From the NCBI GenBank assembly GCA_018970725.1, contig JAGWVU010000035.1, positions 1 through 50,477 of the forward strand: a stretch of 50,477 bases of DNA. Reading direction: 5' to 3'. This document shows positions 25,914 through 34,456 of this stretch, in pieces. The stretch is from Verrucomicrobiota bacterium. Lineage in GTDB: Bacteria; Verrucomicrobiota; Verrucomicrobiia; Verrucomicrobiales; DEV007. A model generated the notes under the pieces. The model did no database searches and was not told where the DNA came from. It saw only the letters and a list, made by a program, of their open reading frames with translations. The position numbers were made by a program, and so were the translations under genes. Positions within the stretch are counted from its first letter, which is position 1, and the number at the start of each line of letters is the position of its first letter.

Positions 25914-25952
25914 GAGAGCTCGGCGGGACCCTTCCCCCGACCTTCCCCGGTT

Positions 25953-27035
25953 TCAACTGCCGTTCCCCGGAAGTTGCAGGGCCTTGGCCCGGGGACTGTC
26001 CTTGAGTTCCGCGAAGACGAGACGCCCAGCGCTGGTCTTGGTGAAGCCAACCACCACCACATTCTGGACCGTCCCGAGATGTTTCCGGGCCTCGTTCACC
26101 ACGATCATGGTGCCGTCTCCGAGGAAACCGACCGCCTGCTCCGCGTCCTTGCCCTCCTTGATCAGGGTGAGGTGCAATTCGTCGCCCGGCTTCAACACCG
26201 GGCGCAGCGCGACCGCCAGTTCCTCCAGATTGAGCGCGGTCACTCCCTGCAGGCGTGCGGTGCGTTGCAGGTTGGAATCGGTGGTCACAATCCGGGCCCC
26301 GAGGCTCCGGGCGAGGGTGATCAATTTCATGTCCGCCGCCTGCTCCGCGGGGCCGATGGGTTCCTGGACCACCAGTTCGGTGCGTTGCGCCTGGCGCATC
26401 TGCTCGAGGCACTCCAAGCCCCGGCGGCCGCGCTCCGCCATGGGCTCGATCCCTTGTTCCGCTTGCTCGCGAAGATCCTCGATGACTTCGCGCGGTACGT
26501 GAAAGGATCCCCCGAGAAATCCGCTGGCACAGACCTTGGGGAGCCGCCCGTCCGCGAGGACATCGAGCCCGATCACGGAAGGTTGATCCCGGATTCCGTC
26601 CTGACGGAACCGCACATAGGGAATCAGCAGGGAAAACTCCTCCCGGTTCGCCCGCAAGGCCAGCATCATCCCGAGAAAGCCGAGCCCGAGATAGAGGATC
26701 AGTTCAAAGGTGGAGCGCGCCTCTTGGAATTCCTGGAGACCTTTGGTCCGGAAGAAACCGATGCCGGAAACCAACCATGCGCCCGTCAGCCCGACCAGCA
26801 GCCCCACCGTCGCATGCGAGAAGCGCCGGAAGGTGAGATCGCGAAGACCGAGCTCGAGAGCCACGAACAGCGCGGCCAGAAAGGCCCCCCACAAGGAACC
26901 GGTGGCCCACGCGTGGCCGTAGCCGGCGGAGATCGAGGCCCCCAACGACATCGAGACCAGCACGAAGGCCAGCCGGATCACGTGCATCAGGGCGGGACGG
27001 GCGAGGGTTTTGCGCTCCATGGATGGGAGCATCAT
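25953..27035 (-). CDS. Membrane-anchored PIN-TRAM domain protein (YacL-like)
   Basis: The product has 360 residues. Four membrane helices occupy about residues 15-140 (MHVIRLAFVLVSMSLGASIS, WGAFLAALFVALELG, VGLLVGLTGAWLVSGIGFF, LILYLGLGFLGMMLAL). A PIN nuclease-like domain follows (VIGLDVLADGRLP, VPREVIEDLREQ, ADMKLITLA, IVTTDSNLQRTARLQGV), then a C-terminal TRAM domain (PGDELHLTLIKEGKDAEQAV). The later acidic residues are present, but the first Asp of the usual LDTS-VIIDGR motif is not in its normal place. ATGs at 27035, 27032 and 27020 are possible; a TTG further upstream is less likely. Confidence 0.85.
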   Translation of the reverse strand: MMLPSMERKTLARPALMHVIRLAFVLVSMSLGASISAGYGHAWATGSLWGAFLAALFVALELGLRDLTFRRFSHATVGLLVGLTGAWLVSGIGFFRTKGLQEFQEARSTFELILYLGLGFLGMMLALRANREEFSLLIPYVRFRQDGIRDQPSVIGLDVLADGRLPKVCASGFLGGSFHVPREVIEDLREQAEQGIEPMAERGRRGLECLEQMRQAQRTELVVQEPIGPAEQAADMKLITLARSLGARIVTTDSNLQRTARLQGVTALNLEELAVALRPVLKPGDELHLTLIKEGKDAEQAVGFLGDGTMIVVNEARKHLGTVQNVVVVGFTKTSAGRLVFAELKDSPRAKALQLPGNGS

Positions 27036-27237
27036 CCTACGCCGATCCGAAATTCTCAAGCCGCGGCAGCAAGAGCTTCAAGCGCGGTGGAAAGGGAATT
27101 TCCGAGGGGCTCATTGGTGCAAAAATGTCGGGAGTCGCCCGGTGAGGGCGTCCAGAGCGTGCTCAAGGGTGTCTGGAGCAAACCGCTGCCTTTGGCCCGA
27201 CGGCGAATGGATGCCGTAGTAGCCGAAAGGGCGGGCC

Positions 27238-27828
27238 TCAGGGCAGCTCCTTGATCTGGATGTGGCGGTATTCCATCGTGTCCCGGTCTGCTTCGAGGCC
27301 GATGGGACCGGAGGCGGGGAGTTCGAGGGCTTCGGCGAGAATCTCGCCGTTGCAGGTGCAGCGCGCCTTGCCGTTGGTGACGACCACTTCGATGAGGTTC
27401 CAATCCTGCGGTTTGTATTTCTTCAGCTCCTTGTAAGGACCGGCCACGAGGTAGTCACGGCATTGGAGTTGGGGCTTGCGCAGGAAGATGCCGCTGTCGG
27501 CGTTCACGGCGGCGCGGAACTCGAGTTTCAGAATGAAGTCCTTGGGAAATTCCCGGATCGTGTAGAGCTGGCGGAGACGGGGCCCCTTCCCCTCGGCGTA
27601 AGGGTTCACGGTGAGAGACTCCCCTTGGGCGGAGTAGCGGCCATCACTGGCCTGCGCCTTGGCATTGAACGATTCGAGAGGTTGGCCCGCCTTGTCCCGG
27701 TAACCCCACCCGGTGAGGTCGATGCCGTTGTAGAGACTGGTGAAGCCGGGGTCCGGCGTCCAAGGGGCATCGGCGGCGGGGGCGGAAGAGAGAAGCAGGG
27801 GGAGAAAAAGGAGGGAGAAGGGTTTCAT
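27238..27828 (-). CDS. Secreted 3-keto-disaccharide hydrolase (DUF1080)
   Basis: The 196-residue product starts at ATG 27828 with a signal peptide (PFSLLFLPLLLSSAPAADA). The rest is the concanavalin-like DUF1080 domain (PF06439): FTSLYNGIDLTGWGYRD, FILKLEFRAAVNADSGIFLR, WNLIEVVVTNGKARCTCNGE, GPIGLEADRDTMEYRHIQIKEL. Characterised members hydrolyse 3-ketoglycosides, and the family is greatly expanded in this phylum. It fits the neighbouring TIM-barrel and propeller genes as part of exported sugar metabolism. Confidence 0.9.
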   Translation of the reverse strand: MKPFSLLFLPLLLSSAPAADAPWTPDPGFTSLYNGIDLTGWGYRDKAGQPLESFNAKAQASDGRYSAQGESLTVNPYAEGKGPRLRQLYTIREFPKDFILKLEFRAAVNADSGIFLRKPQLQCRDYLVAGPYKELKKYKPQDWNLIEVVVTNGKARCTCNGEILAEALELPASGPIGLEADRDTMEYRHIQIKELP

Positions 27829-27920
27829 CGGGGCTGCGGTTGGAGACTTCCCCGGAATCAAAGGGAAGATCGGTTGCGGGTGCAAGCCGATTTCTCAGGG
27901 AGGCGGTGTCCGGGGGACTT

Positions 27921-28289
27921 TCAATCGGCATTCCGCATAAAATCGGCGGTCAGGGTGAAGAAGGAAGTGAGTTCTTCCCGACAAGGTCCTGGGACGTTCA
28001 CCTCTTCCATGGCGGCCAGCATCAGGGACATCCAACGGTCCCGCTCCGCCACGCCGATGCGAAAGGGGAGGTGACGCATGCGCAACCTGGGATGACCGCG
28101 TTCCTCGATGTATTTCGGTGACCCGCCGAAGCGGTAGACGAGGAAGTCCCGGAGCCGGCTTTCCGCGCCGGCCCAATCATCGGGCGGATAGAGGGTGCCG
28201 ATGAGGTCATCGGTCCTGACGCGGCGATAGAACGCGGCCACCAGCTGGGTGAAGCCGGCCTCCCCCAATTGGTCGAATGGAGCGGTCAT
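27921..28289 (-). CDS. Group II truncated hemoglobin
   Basis: The 122-residue product starts at ATG 28289. It contains the truncated-hemoglobin core: FTQLVAAFYRRVRTDDLIGT, LYPPDDWAGAESRLRDFLVY, FGGSPKYIEERGHPRLRMRH (the last His is the expected proximal heme ligand), LPFRIGVAERDRWMSLMLAAM. It probably binds O2 or NO in the cytoplasm. It lies 20 nt after the valS stop and is probably co-transcribed with it. Confidence 0.9.
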   Translation of the reverse strand: MTAPFDQLGEAGFTQLVAAFYRRVRTDDLIGTLYPPDDWAGAESRLRDFLVYRFGGSPKYIEERGHPRLRMRHLPFRIGVAERDRWMSLMLAAMEEVNVPGPCREELTSFFTLTADFMRNAD

Positions 28290-28309
28290 TGGGATCCGGG
28301 GTGGCGGGG

Positions 28310-31075
28310 TCAGCCGAGCTTGCGGATCATTTCGAGGAGTTGATCGTGACGGTCCTGCCATTCACCGAGGCGCTCGCGCTCGAGCTGGACCACCTCGGGT
28401 TTGGCGTTGGCGACAAAGCTTTCGTTGGCGAGCTTGCCCTGGGACTTGGCCAGTTCCCGGGCGATCTTCTCGAGTTCCTTGTCGAGGCGGGCCTTTTCGG
28501 CGGCCACATCGATGAGTCCGGCCAGAGGCATGTGGAGTTTGCCGATGGGGGTGAGGGCGGCGGGGGCATTTTCCGTTTCCGGAGCGGATTCCGGGGTGAC
28601 CAGCTCGCAGGCGGAAGCCCCGGCGAGGAGGGCGAAGGTGGCCAGCTCATCCGCGATCCAACTTTGGGCCGCTCCGGGATCGGGCTCGAGGAGGAAGCGG
28701 ACTTTCCTCGCCGCGAGATTGTATTCCGCCTTGAGATTGCGGGCGCGGTTGACGGCTTGATAGAGGGCGGAGGCGCGGGCTTGGGATTCGGCGAGGTGTT
28801 TGATGCCCTTGGTGGCGCGTTCCTGGGGAAGCGGGGTGAGCATGAGCAGAGCGCCGTTGGTGGCGAAGCCGAGGCTTTCCCAGAGTTCCTCAGTGAGGTG
28901 GGGCATGAAAGGGTGGAGATGTTGGAGGAAGCGCCCGAAGACGGTATCCATGGTTTGCAAGACCGCCGATTTGCGCGCGGAATCCCCTCCGCGGAGATCT
29001 CCCTTGACCGCTTCAAGATACCAGTCGCAATAATCACCCCAGAAAAAGCCGTGGAGCAGTTCGGCGATCTGGCTGAAGCGATAGTCCGCATAGGCCGTCT
29101 CGATCTGGCCTTCCATCGTATCGAGCTTGGCGAGGATATCGATGTCCACCAGGGAACGCTTGGATTTGGTGGCGGCGGCAGGGCCCTGCATGAGGCGGAA
29201 GTTGGCGGCGTTCCAGATTTTGGTGGCAAAGTTGCGTCCCTCCTCGACTTGTGGATAGGAACCGCCGCCACTGGCACATTCGTCAAATTGCTTGATGGCT
29301 TTGGGGCCTTCGCCGCCGTTGAACCCGGCCCGCTCCTCATGGAAACGGACATCGGAACCGATCGGCGCGGTCTTCAACAGGGAATAGCGCAGAGCGTCCG
29401 CGCCGAGCACCTCGATGATGTCGAGGGGGTCGGGGCTGTTTCCCAGGGACTTGGATAACTTCCGGCCGAACCGGTCCCGGATGATGGACGTGTAGTAGAC
29501 ATTCCGGAAAGGCAATTGTCCTTCCACGTAATATCCTGCCATGATCATCCGGGCCACCCAGAAAAAGAGAATGTCCGGACCGGTCACCAGATCGGAGGTT
29601 GGATAGAATTTCTCGAGGGTTGGAGAGGACGTTTGATCGCTGTCGCACATGGTGGCGAACGGCCAGAGCCAGGAACTGAACCAAGTATCGAGCACGTCCT
29701 CGTCCCGCACCCAGTTTTCCGGGTCCGCGGGGGCGTCGATCTGGCAGTGGAGATCGCCGCGCCGCACGGCCGAGAGATCGAGGTTTTCCGCTTCGCGCAA
29801 GGCGTCCGCCTTGTCCTTGCGATACCACACCGGGATTTGGTGTCCCCACCAGAGCTGGCGGCTGATGCACCAATCCTGAATGTTTTCCATCCAGTGAAGG
29901 TAGGTCTTCTTCCAGCGTTCCGGGCGGAAGGTGATTTCGTCCTGCTCGACCGCCTTGGTGGCCTCGGGAACGCAGGGATACCGGAGGAACCATTGCATCG
30001 AGAGGCGGGGTTCGATCGGCACGTCGGCGCGTTCGGAGTAGCCGACCGCGTTTTCGTAGTCCTCGACCTTCACAAGCTGGCCCATTTCCTCCAGCTTGCG
30101 GGCCGCGGCCTTGCGGGCCTCGAACCGGTCCATCCCTTCGAACCCGGGTCCGGCCAGCGCGTTGAGGGTTCCATCGGGGTGGAAAACATCGATGATGGGC
30201 AGGTTGTGACGTTGCCCGATGGCGAAGTCCGCCTTGTCATGGGCCGGCGTGACCTTGAGCACCCCGGTGCCGAATTCGGGATCGAGCGAGTCCTCGGCAA
30301 TGATCGGGATTTTGGCTTTGGGGAAGGGGCGCCAGACGAATTTGCCGATGAGGTCCCGGTAGCGTTCGTCCTTGGGATGGACGGCGACGGCGGTATCGCC
30401 CATCAGAGTTTCCGGACGGGTGGTGGCGATCTCCAGCCAACGGTTTTTGGAGCCGACGACCTGATACCGCATGGTGTAGAGCTTGCCGCGTTGCGGCTTC
30501 ATGATGACCTCCTCGTCGCTGAGCGCGGTCAGGGAGACCGGGCACCAGTTGACCATGCGTTTGCCGCGGTAGATGAGGCCGGAGTTGAAGAGGTCCACGA
30601 AGATGCGGGAGATCCAGCGCGAGTAGGCCGGGTCCATCGTGAAACGCTCGCGGGACCAGTCGCACGAGCAGCCGAGACGCTTGAGCTGGCTGATGATGAT
30701 ACCGCCGTGCTGCTCTTTCCATTTCCACACTTCGGCGAGGAATTTCTCGCGCCCGAGTTCGCGGCGTGAGGTGCCCTCCTTGCGGAGTTTGGCCTCGACG
30801 CGGGATTGGGTGGCGATCCCGGCATGGTCGGTCCCGGGAAGCCAGAGAACGGCCTTTCCCTGCTGACGGGCGCGCCGGGCGAGGATATCCTGAATGGTGT
30901 TGTTGAGGACGTGGCCGAGGTGGAGGATGCCGGTGACGTTCGGTGGAGGGATGACGATGGAGTAGGCTTCCCGCCCACTGGTTTCGTCCCCGCGAAAGGC
31001 ATCGGCCTCCAACCAGCGTTGGGACCATTTGCGCTCGACTTCCTGGGGTTGGTAGGATTTGCTGGGTTCGGCCAT
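28310..31075 (-). CDS. valS: Valyl-tRNA synthetase
   Basis: The 921-residue class I synthetase charges tRNA-Val. Its HIGH motif is ILHLGH in PPPNVTGILHLGHVLNNT. The editing domain is present (ATTRPETLMGDTAVAVHP). The KMSKS motif is KLSKSLGNSPDPLDII. The anticodon-binding domain (FMPHLTEELWESLGF) and the C-terminal coiled coil that grips the tRNA (KARLDKELEKIARELAKSQG) follow. The length is normal for the family. No T-box leader is seen upstream. The ATG at 31075 is well placed. Confidence 0.97.
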   Translation of the reverse strand: MAEPSKSYQPQEVERKWSQRWLEADAFRGDETSGREAYSIVIPPPNVTGILHLGHVLNNTIQDILARRARQQGKAVLWLPGTDHAGIATQSRVEAKLRKEGTSRRELGREKFLAEVWKWKEQHGGIIISQLKRLGCSCDWSRERFTMDPAYSRWISRIFVDLFNSGLIYRGKRMVNWCPVSLTALSDEEVIMKPQRGKLYTMRYQVVGSKNRWLEIATTRPETLMGDTAVAVHPKDERYRDLIGKFVWRPFPKAKIPIIAEDSLDPEFGTGVLKVTPAHDKADFAIGQRHNLPIIDVFHPDGTLNALAGPGFEGMDRFEARKAAARKLEEMGQLVKVEDYENAVGYSERADVPIEPRLSMQWFLRYPCVPEATKAVEQDEITFRPERWKKTYLHWMENIQDWCISRQLWWGHQIPVWYRKDKADALREAENLDLSAVRRGDLHCQIDAPADPENWVRDEDVLDTWFSSWLWPFATMCDSDQTSSPTLEKFYPTSDLVTGPDILFFWVARMIMAGYYVEGQLPFRNVYYTSIIRDRFGRKLSKSLGNSPDPLDIIEVLGADALRYSLLKTAPIGSDVRFHEERAGFNGGEGPKAIKQFDECASGGGSYPQVEEGRNFATKIWNAANFRLMQGPAAATKSKRSLVDIDILAKLDTMEGQIETAYADYRFSQIAELLHGFFWGDYCDWYLEAVKGDLRGGDSARKSAVLQTMDTVFGRFLQHLHPFMPHLTEELWESLGFATNGALLMLTPLPQERATKGIKHLAESQARASALYQAVNRARNLKAEYNLAARKVRFLLEPDPGAAQSWIADELATFALLAGASACELVTPESAPETENAPAALTPIGKLHMPLAGLIDVAAEKARLDKELEKIARELAKSQGKLANESFVANAKPEVVQLERERLGEWQDRHDQLLEMIRKLG

Positions 31076-31137
31076 GGCGGAATCTCCGGGGGGCGGAAGG
31101 TAGCACGGCCTGGCGGGGAGCCAAGGGGAAGATGTCG

Positions 31138-31169
31138 GCGTGAGGGAACGGACTTGCGTTCCCCCACGC
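31138..31169. terminator. Strong hairpin between 3D-domain gene and valS
   Basis: GCGTG (31138-31142) pairs with CACGC (31165-31169), and GGGAACG (31144-31150) pairs with CGTTCCC (31157-31163) around a 6-nt loop. The one mismatch (31143/31164) becomes a G-U pair in minus-strand RNA, giving 13 continuous pairs. There is no U-run; it is a terminator or processing-site candidate upstream of valS. Confidence 0.55.
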
Positions 31170-31180
31170 GGGCCGGGAGG

Positions 31181-31197
31181 CCTCCGGAGCCCGGAGG
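31181..31197. terminator. Second hairpin just after the 3D-domain gene
   Basis: CCTCCGG (31181-31187), AGC loop, CCGGAGG (31191-31197). It begins three bases after the stop codon of the 3D-domain gene on the minus strand. Together with the hairpin at 31138-31169 it forms a tandem termination region. Confidence 0.5.
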
Positions 31198-31199
31198 AT

Positions 31200-31781
31200 T
31201 CAGGAGCGCCGGGATTTCGAACGCTGGCCCGTTTCGAGGATCTTGATCTGCACGTGCCGGGTGCCCCAGGCGTTCATGGAGGCCAGGCTGGGCCGGTAGA
31301 TGTCGATCGTATCCGTGCCGTAAAGCGCTCCGCCGCAATCGTCGATGACGTAGACGGTCGGCTCGCCGACGATTTGGAATTTGGTGCCGAGGGGGAACCG
31401 GGACCAATCCGCCGCCGCCGAGGTGTAAGAGCGGGAACTACGCAGGGTCGTCCCGATGGCGGTGCTGCGCCCGTAGGCTTGGTGACCGGACTCCTCATGG
31501 GTGTAGGCGGTGGTGCGGACCGTCCGGATCATCTGCCCGAGCCGATGCAAAGGGGAGGCGGAGGAGGGGCGGGACTTGGCGGAGGACGCCGCGAAATGGA
31601 CCGGTTTTTCGGAGGACCGGGAAACCTTTCTGACCCGGTTTGGATGCCGCGAAGCGAATTGTCCCTGAAGCGGCTTACTGCCGAGGGCAGCGAATGAGAG
31701 ATCGGATCCAGCGACCCACAAGGCAATTGCAAGGGCGATTCCACCGGGGCCGGGCTTTCGAATCAAGGTCAGACTCTTCAT
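31200..31781 (-). CDS. 3D-domain (MltA-like) cell-wall protein
   Basis: The 193-residue product starts at ATG 31781 with a hydrophobic signal segment (GGIALAIALWVAGSDLSFAA), then a basic Ser-rich linker, then a C-terminal 3D domain: VRTTAYTHEES, FPLGTKFQI and VYVIDDCGGALYGTDTIDIY with the three characteristic aspartates. The 3D (RlpA/MltA C-terminal) fold is found in lytic transglycosylases and in Rpf/Stps-type muralytic enzymes, so it probably acts on peptidoglycan. An in-frame start 23 codons upstream is possible. Confidence 0.85.
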   Translation of the reverse strand: MKSLTLIRKPGPGGIALAIALWVAGSDLSFAALGSKPLQGQFASRHPNRVRKVSRSSEKPVHFAASSAKSRPSSASPLHRLGQMIRTVRTTAYTHEESGHQAYGRSTAIGTTLRSSRSYTSAAADWSRFPLGTKFQIVGEPTVYVIDDCGGALYGTDTIDIYRPSLASMNAWGTRHVQIKILETGQRSKSRRS

Positions 31782-31877
31782 GGCCGCGACTAGACAGCCC
31801 ATGGCCGCCAGCGCAACAAAAAAATCCGCACACCTCCAAAAAAACAACATCGGCGAGGGTGGTTTTGCCTATCATTT

Positions 31878-32612
31878 TTACAAAAACGCCTGGGAGATGA
31901 TGCTCAGGGCATAGGCGGCGGCGGTATCGGTCCGGAGAATGTGAGGTCCTAACCGTAGAGGATGATAACCTGCCTCCAAAAGGCTGTCCAACTCGCGCGG
32001 GGTGAAGTCGCCCTCGGGACCAGTCACCACGGAGACCGAAGCGGGCGGGATCGCTCCCGGCCACCAGCGGACCAGCGGGGCGGCCAGGGGGGAGAGGGCG
32101 GCGACGCAGCGGAGTTCGGAGGGATCCTGACCGGTGGTGAGAAAGGAGTCGAGACGTTGGGGAGTTGCGACGACGGGCAACCAGTTGCGACCGCATTGTT
32201 TGCAGGCCTCGAGGGCGACGCGTTGCCATTTTTCCCGGCGACGTCCCGGGTCGTCGATCTTGACGACGCAGCGGTCCGTGAGGAGGGGAATGATGTGAGT
32301 GGCTCCGATTTCGGTGGCCTGCCTGACGATGTCCTCGATGAGTTGTCCCTTGGGAATGGCGGCGGCGAGGAGGATGGGGACGGGGTCGGGTTGTCGTTCC
32401 GGTTCGTCTGTCAGGGTGAGAAAGACTTGGGACCCGGTGAGGCTTGCCACCATGGCCCGGGCGGAAAGACCGGCGCCATCGAAGAGTTCGAGGGCATCGC
32501 CCGGGCGCAGGCGGAGGACGCGGGCACAGTGGAGGGCCTCATCTCCGGAAAGGAGCAGGGGAGAGGAGGACCACAGGGGGGAGGGCAGATGGAACCGGTG
32601 GAAGGCGCCCAT
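31878..32612 (-). CDS. rsmE: 16S rRNA m3U1498 methyltransferase
   Basis: The 244-residue product has the RsmE layout: an N-terminal PUA-like domain (HCARVLRLRPGDALELFDGA) and a C-terminal SPOUT knot methyltransferase domain (QLIEDIVRQATEIGATHIIP, RWQRVALEACKQCGRNWLP-like, VTGPEGDFTPREL, LGPHILRTDTAAAYAL). It methylates U1498 of 16S rRNA. It begins 21 nt after the dnaJ stop; a dnaJ-rsmE order is common in bacteria. Confidence 0.95.
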   Translation of the reverse strand: MGAFHRFHLPSPLWSSSPLLLSGDEALHCARVLRLRPGDALELFDGAGLSARAMVASLTGSQVFLTLTDEPERQPDPVPILLAAAIPKGQLIEDIVRQATEIGATHIIPLLTDRCVVKIDDPGRRREKWQRVALEACKQCGRNWLPVVATPQRLDSFLTTGQDPSELRCVAALSPLAAPLVRWWPGAIPPASVSVVTGPEGDFTPRELDSLLEAGYHPLRLGPHILRTDTAAAYALSIISQAFL

Positions 32613-32633
32613 GACCTGGCTGCCGCGGGCGGA

Positions 32634-33806
32634 CTATTGGAGAAAGGATTTGGCGCGATCGAGGAAGGAGCGGCGGGCGGGTTGGTTCTTGTCCTCAAGG
32701 CTGGCGATGAAAGCCTGGAGTTTGTCCCGCTGGGCCTGGTTGAGCTTGGAGGGGACCTCGACCTGGACGTGGAGGTAGAGGTTGCCCTTGTCCTTGCTGC
32801 CGTAGCCGAGGATGCCGCCAGCGGCGACGCGGATGGTGGTGCCACCCTGGGTGCCCGCGGGGACCTTGATGACCTTCTTTCCTTCCAAAGTGGGCACCTC
32901 GATATCTCCGCCGAGCGCGGCTTTGTCCAAGGGGACGGGGAATTCACAGTGGAGGTCATCGCCGTCCCGCTCGAAAAGCTCGTGTTCCCTGATGTGGATG
33001 ACGACGTGGAGGTCACCGTGGGGACCGCCGCGGAAGCCGGCCTCGCCATTTCCCGGGGAGCGGAGGCGCTGGCCTTCGCGGATGCCGGCGGGGACCTTGA
33101 ACTTGATCCGGGCGCGCTGCAGGGTGCGGCCGTCTCCGGCGCAAGTGCGGCAGGGGTCGCTGAGAACGCCGCCGGTGCCGCGGCAGGTCGGGCAGGTTTG
33201 CTGCACGTGGAAGAAGCCCTTGGAGGAGACCACCTGACCGGCGCCACCACAGGTGGTGCACTGTTTCATGCCGCCGGAGGGGGAACCGGCCCCGGTGCAG
33301 GTCTCGCAGGTATCGTATTTTTCGATTTCGATGAGCTTGTTGCAGCCGAAGGCGGCCTCCTCCAGCGTGATGGGAAGGTCGTAGCGCAGGTCCGATCCAC
33401 GCTGTCGGCCGCTGGCGTCGCGCCGCCGGGCGCCACCGGCCCCGGGATTTCCAAAGATTTCGTCGAAGATGGAGCCACCGCCTCCCGCGCCTCCCGCGCC
33501 GCCGGCACCGCCGAAAACCTCGCGGAAGATATCGAAGGGATCATGGAACGGTCCGCCGGAAGGACCCGCGGCCCCCGCGCCCTGCTTGAAGGCGGCATGG
33601 CCGTAACGATCGTAAGCCGCTCGTTTTTGGTCGTCCGAGAGCACTTCGTAAGCCTCGCCCACCTCCTTGAATTTGGCTTCGGCGGCGGCATCGCCCGGGT
33701 TCTGGTCCGGATGATATTTCATGGCCAGCTTGCGATACGCCTTTTTGATATCGGACGAGGAGGCGTTCTTGGGGACGCCGAGCAGTTCGTAGTAATCCTG
33801 GGCCAT
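32634..33806 (-). CDS. dnaJ: Chaperone DnaJ
   Basis: The 390-residue product is a full type I DnaJ. It has a J domain with the HPD motif ([16 protein letters not shown]), a Gly-rich stretch, and four zinc-binding repeats [24 protein letters not shown] and CRTCAGDG, followed by the substrate-binding domains. It stimulates the DnaK ATPase. It lies 29 nt after grpE. No CIRCE operator is seen, and hrcA and dnaK are not in the window. Confidence 0.97.
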   Translation of the reverse strand: MAQDYYELLGVPKNASSSDIKKAYRKLAMKYHPDQNPGDAAAEAKFKEVGEAYEVLSDDQKRAAYDRYGHAAFKQGAGAAGPSGGPFHDPFDIFREVFGGAGGAGGAGGGGSIFDEIFGNPGAGGARRRDASGRQRGSDLRYDLPITLEEAAFGCNKLIEIEKYDTCETCTGAGSPSGGMKQCTTCGGAGQVVSSKGFFHVQQTCPTCRGTGGVLSDPCRTCAGDGRTLQRARIKFKVPAGIREGQRLRSPGNGEAGFRGGPHGDLHVVIHIREHELFERDGDDLHCEFPVPLDKAALGGDIEVPTLEGKKVIKVPAGTQGGTTIRVAAGGILGYGSKDKGNLYLHVQVEVPSKLNQAQRDKLQAFIASLEDKNQPARRSFLDRAKSFLQ

Positions 33807-33835
33807 GAGGGGAAAGAGAGGGCGTGGGGTGGGAA

Positions 33836-34417
33836 TCAGCCTTGGGGGAGGGGGGCGCCGGGATCGGCGACCGGGCCCGGACCTTTGGAGACCACGACGT
33901 TGGCGGCCCGGAGGACGCGGTCCTGCAAACGGTAACCGCGACGCAGGGTGGTCAGGATCCGTCCGTCCGGCAGGGTCTCGCTGAATTCCAGCTGGACCGC
34001 CTCGTGGAGATTGGGATCGAAAACCTCGCCGACCTCCCCGAACTCGGTGACTCCTTGGTTCACGAGGAAATCGGTGAGTTGTTTCATGACCATGGACATG
34101 CCTTGGAACACGACCGAGCTCTCCGATTCCTGACGGGCCGCCTCGAGCCCGAAGCGGAAGTTGTCGACGATGGGGAAAAGATCCTCAAGGAGGGAGGTGT
34201 TGCCGAACTTGATGGCATCCGCCTTTTCCCGGGCCATGCGTTTGCGGAAATTCTCAAGTTCCGCCTGACCGCGCAGCGCAAGGTCTTTCCAGCGCTCCAT
34301 CTCCTGCCAGGCGGCCGATGCCGGATCAACCGGGGCCTCGACCTTGTCCGCGGGGGACCCGGCTTCGGAGGCGGTGGTGTTCTCGAGAGGTTCTTCTTCG
34401 CTTGTGATGGGATTCAT
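33836..34417 (-). CDS. grpE: Nucleotide exchange factor GrpE
   Basis: The 193-residue product has an acidic N-terminus, the long helix ([40 protein letters not shown]), [12 protein letters not shown], and a C-terminal beta-domain ([35 protein letters not shown]). It releases ADP from DnaK. It is directly upstream of dnaJ in a grpE-dnaJ-rsmE run. The PP2C gene ends 39 nt before it, so it may be read through from that gene. Confidence 0.96.
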   Translation of the reverse strand: MNPITSEEEPLENTTASEAGSPADKVEAPVDPASAAWQEMERWKDLALRGQAELENFRKRMAREKADAIKFGNTSLLEDLFPIVDNFRFGLEAARQESESSVVFQGMSMVMKQLTDFLVNQGVTEFGEVGEVFDPNLHEAVQLEFSETLPDGRILTTLRRGYRLQDRVLRAANVVVSKGPGPVADPGAPLPQG

Positions 34418-34456
34418 GGTCAGGTAAGCCTCCCGCGCCGTGGCGGGCAGTCAATA

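Noticed and set aside
27100-27240. A minus-strand frame of about 40 codons containing GYYGIHSPSG after the DUF1080 gene
   Set aside because: It has no start codon or ribosome binding site and continues out of another frame of the preceding gene; it may be a decayed gene end, but there is too little to support it.
24990-27254. A 754-codon plus-strand frame
   Set aside because: It runs antisense across three real genes (propeller, isomerase and PIN-TRAM) and has no recognisable motif.
31076-31199. T-box leader upstream of valS
   Set aside because: No specifier loop or conserved T-box sequence is seen; only plain hairpins are present.
34418-34456. CIRCE heat-shock operator before grpE
   Set aside because: The conserved TTAGCACTC inverted repeat is not present in or near this gap.
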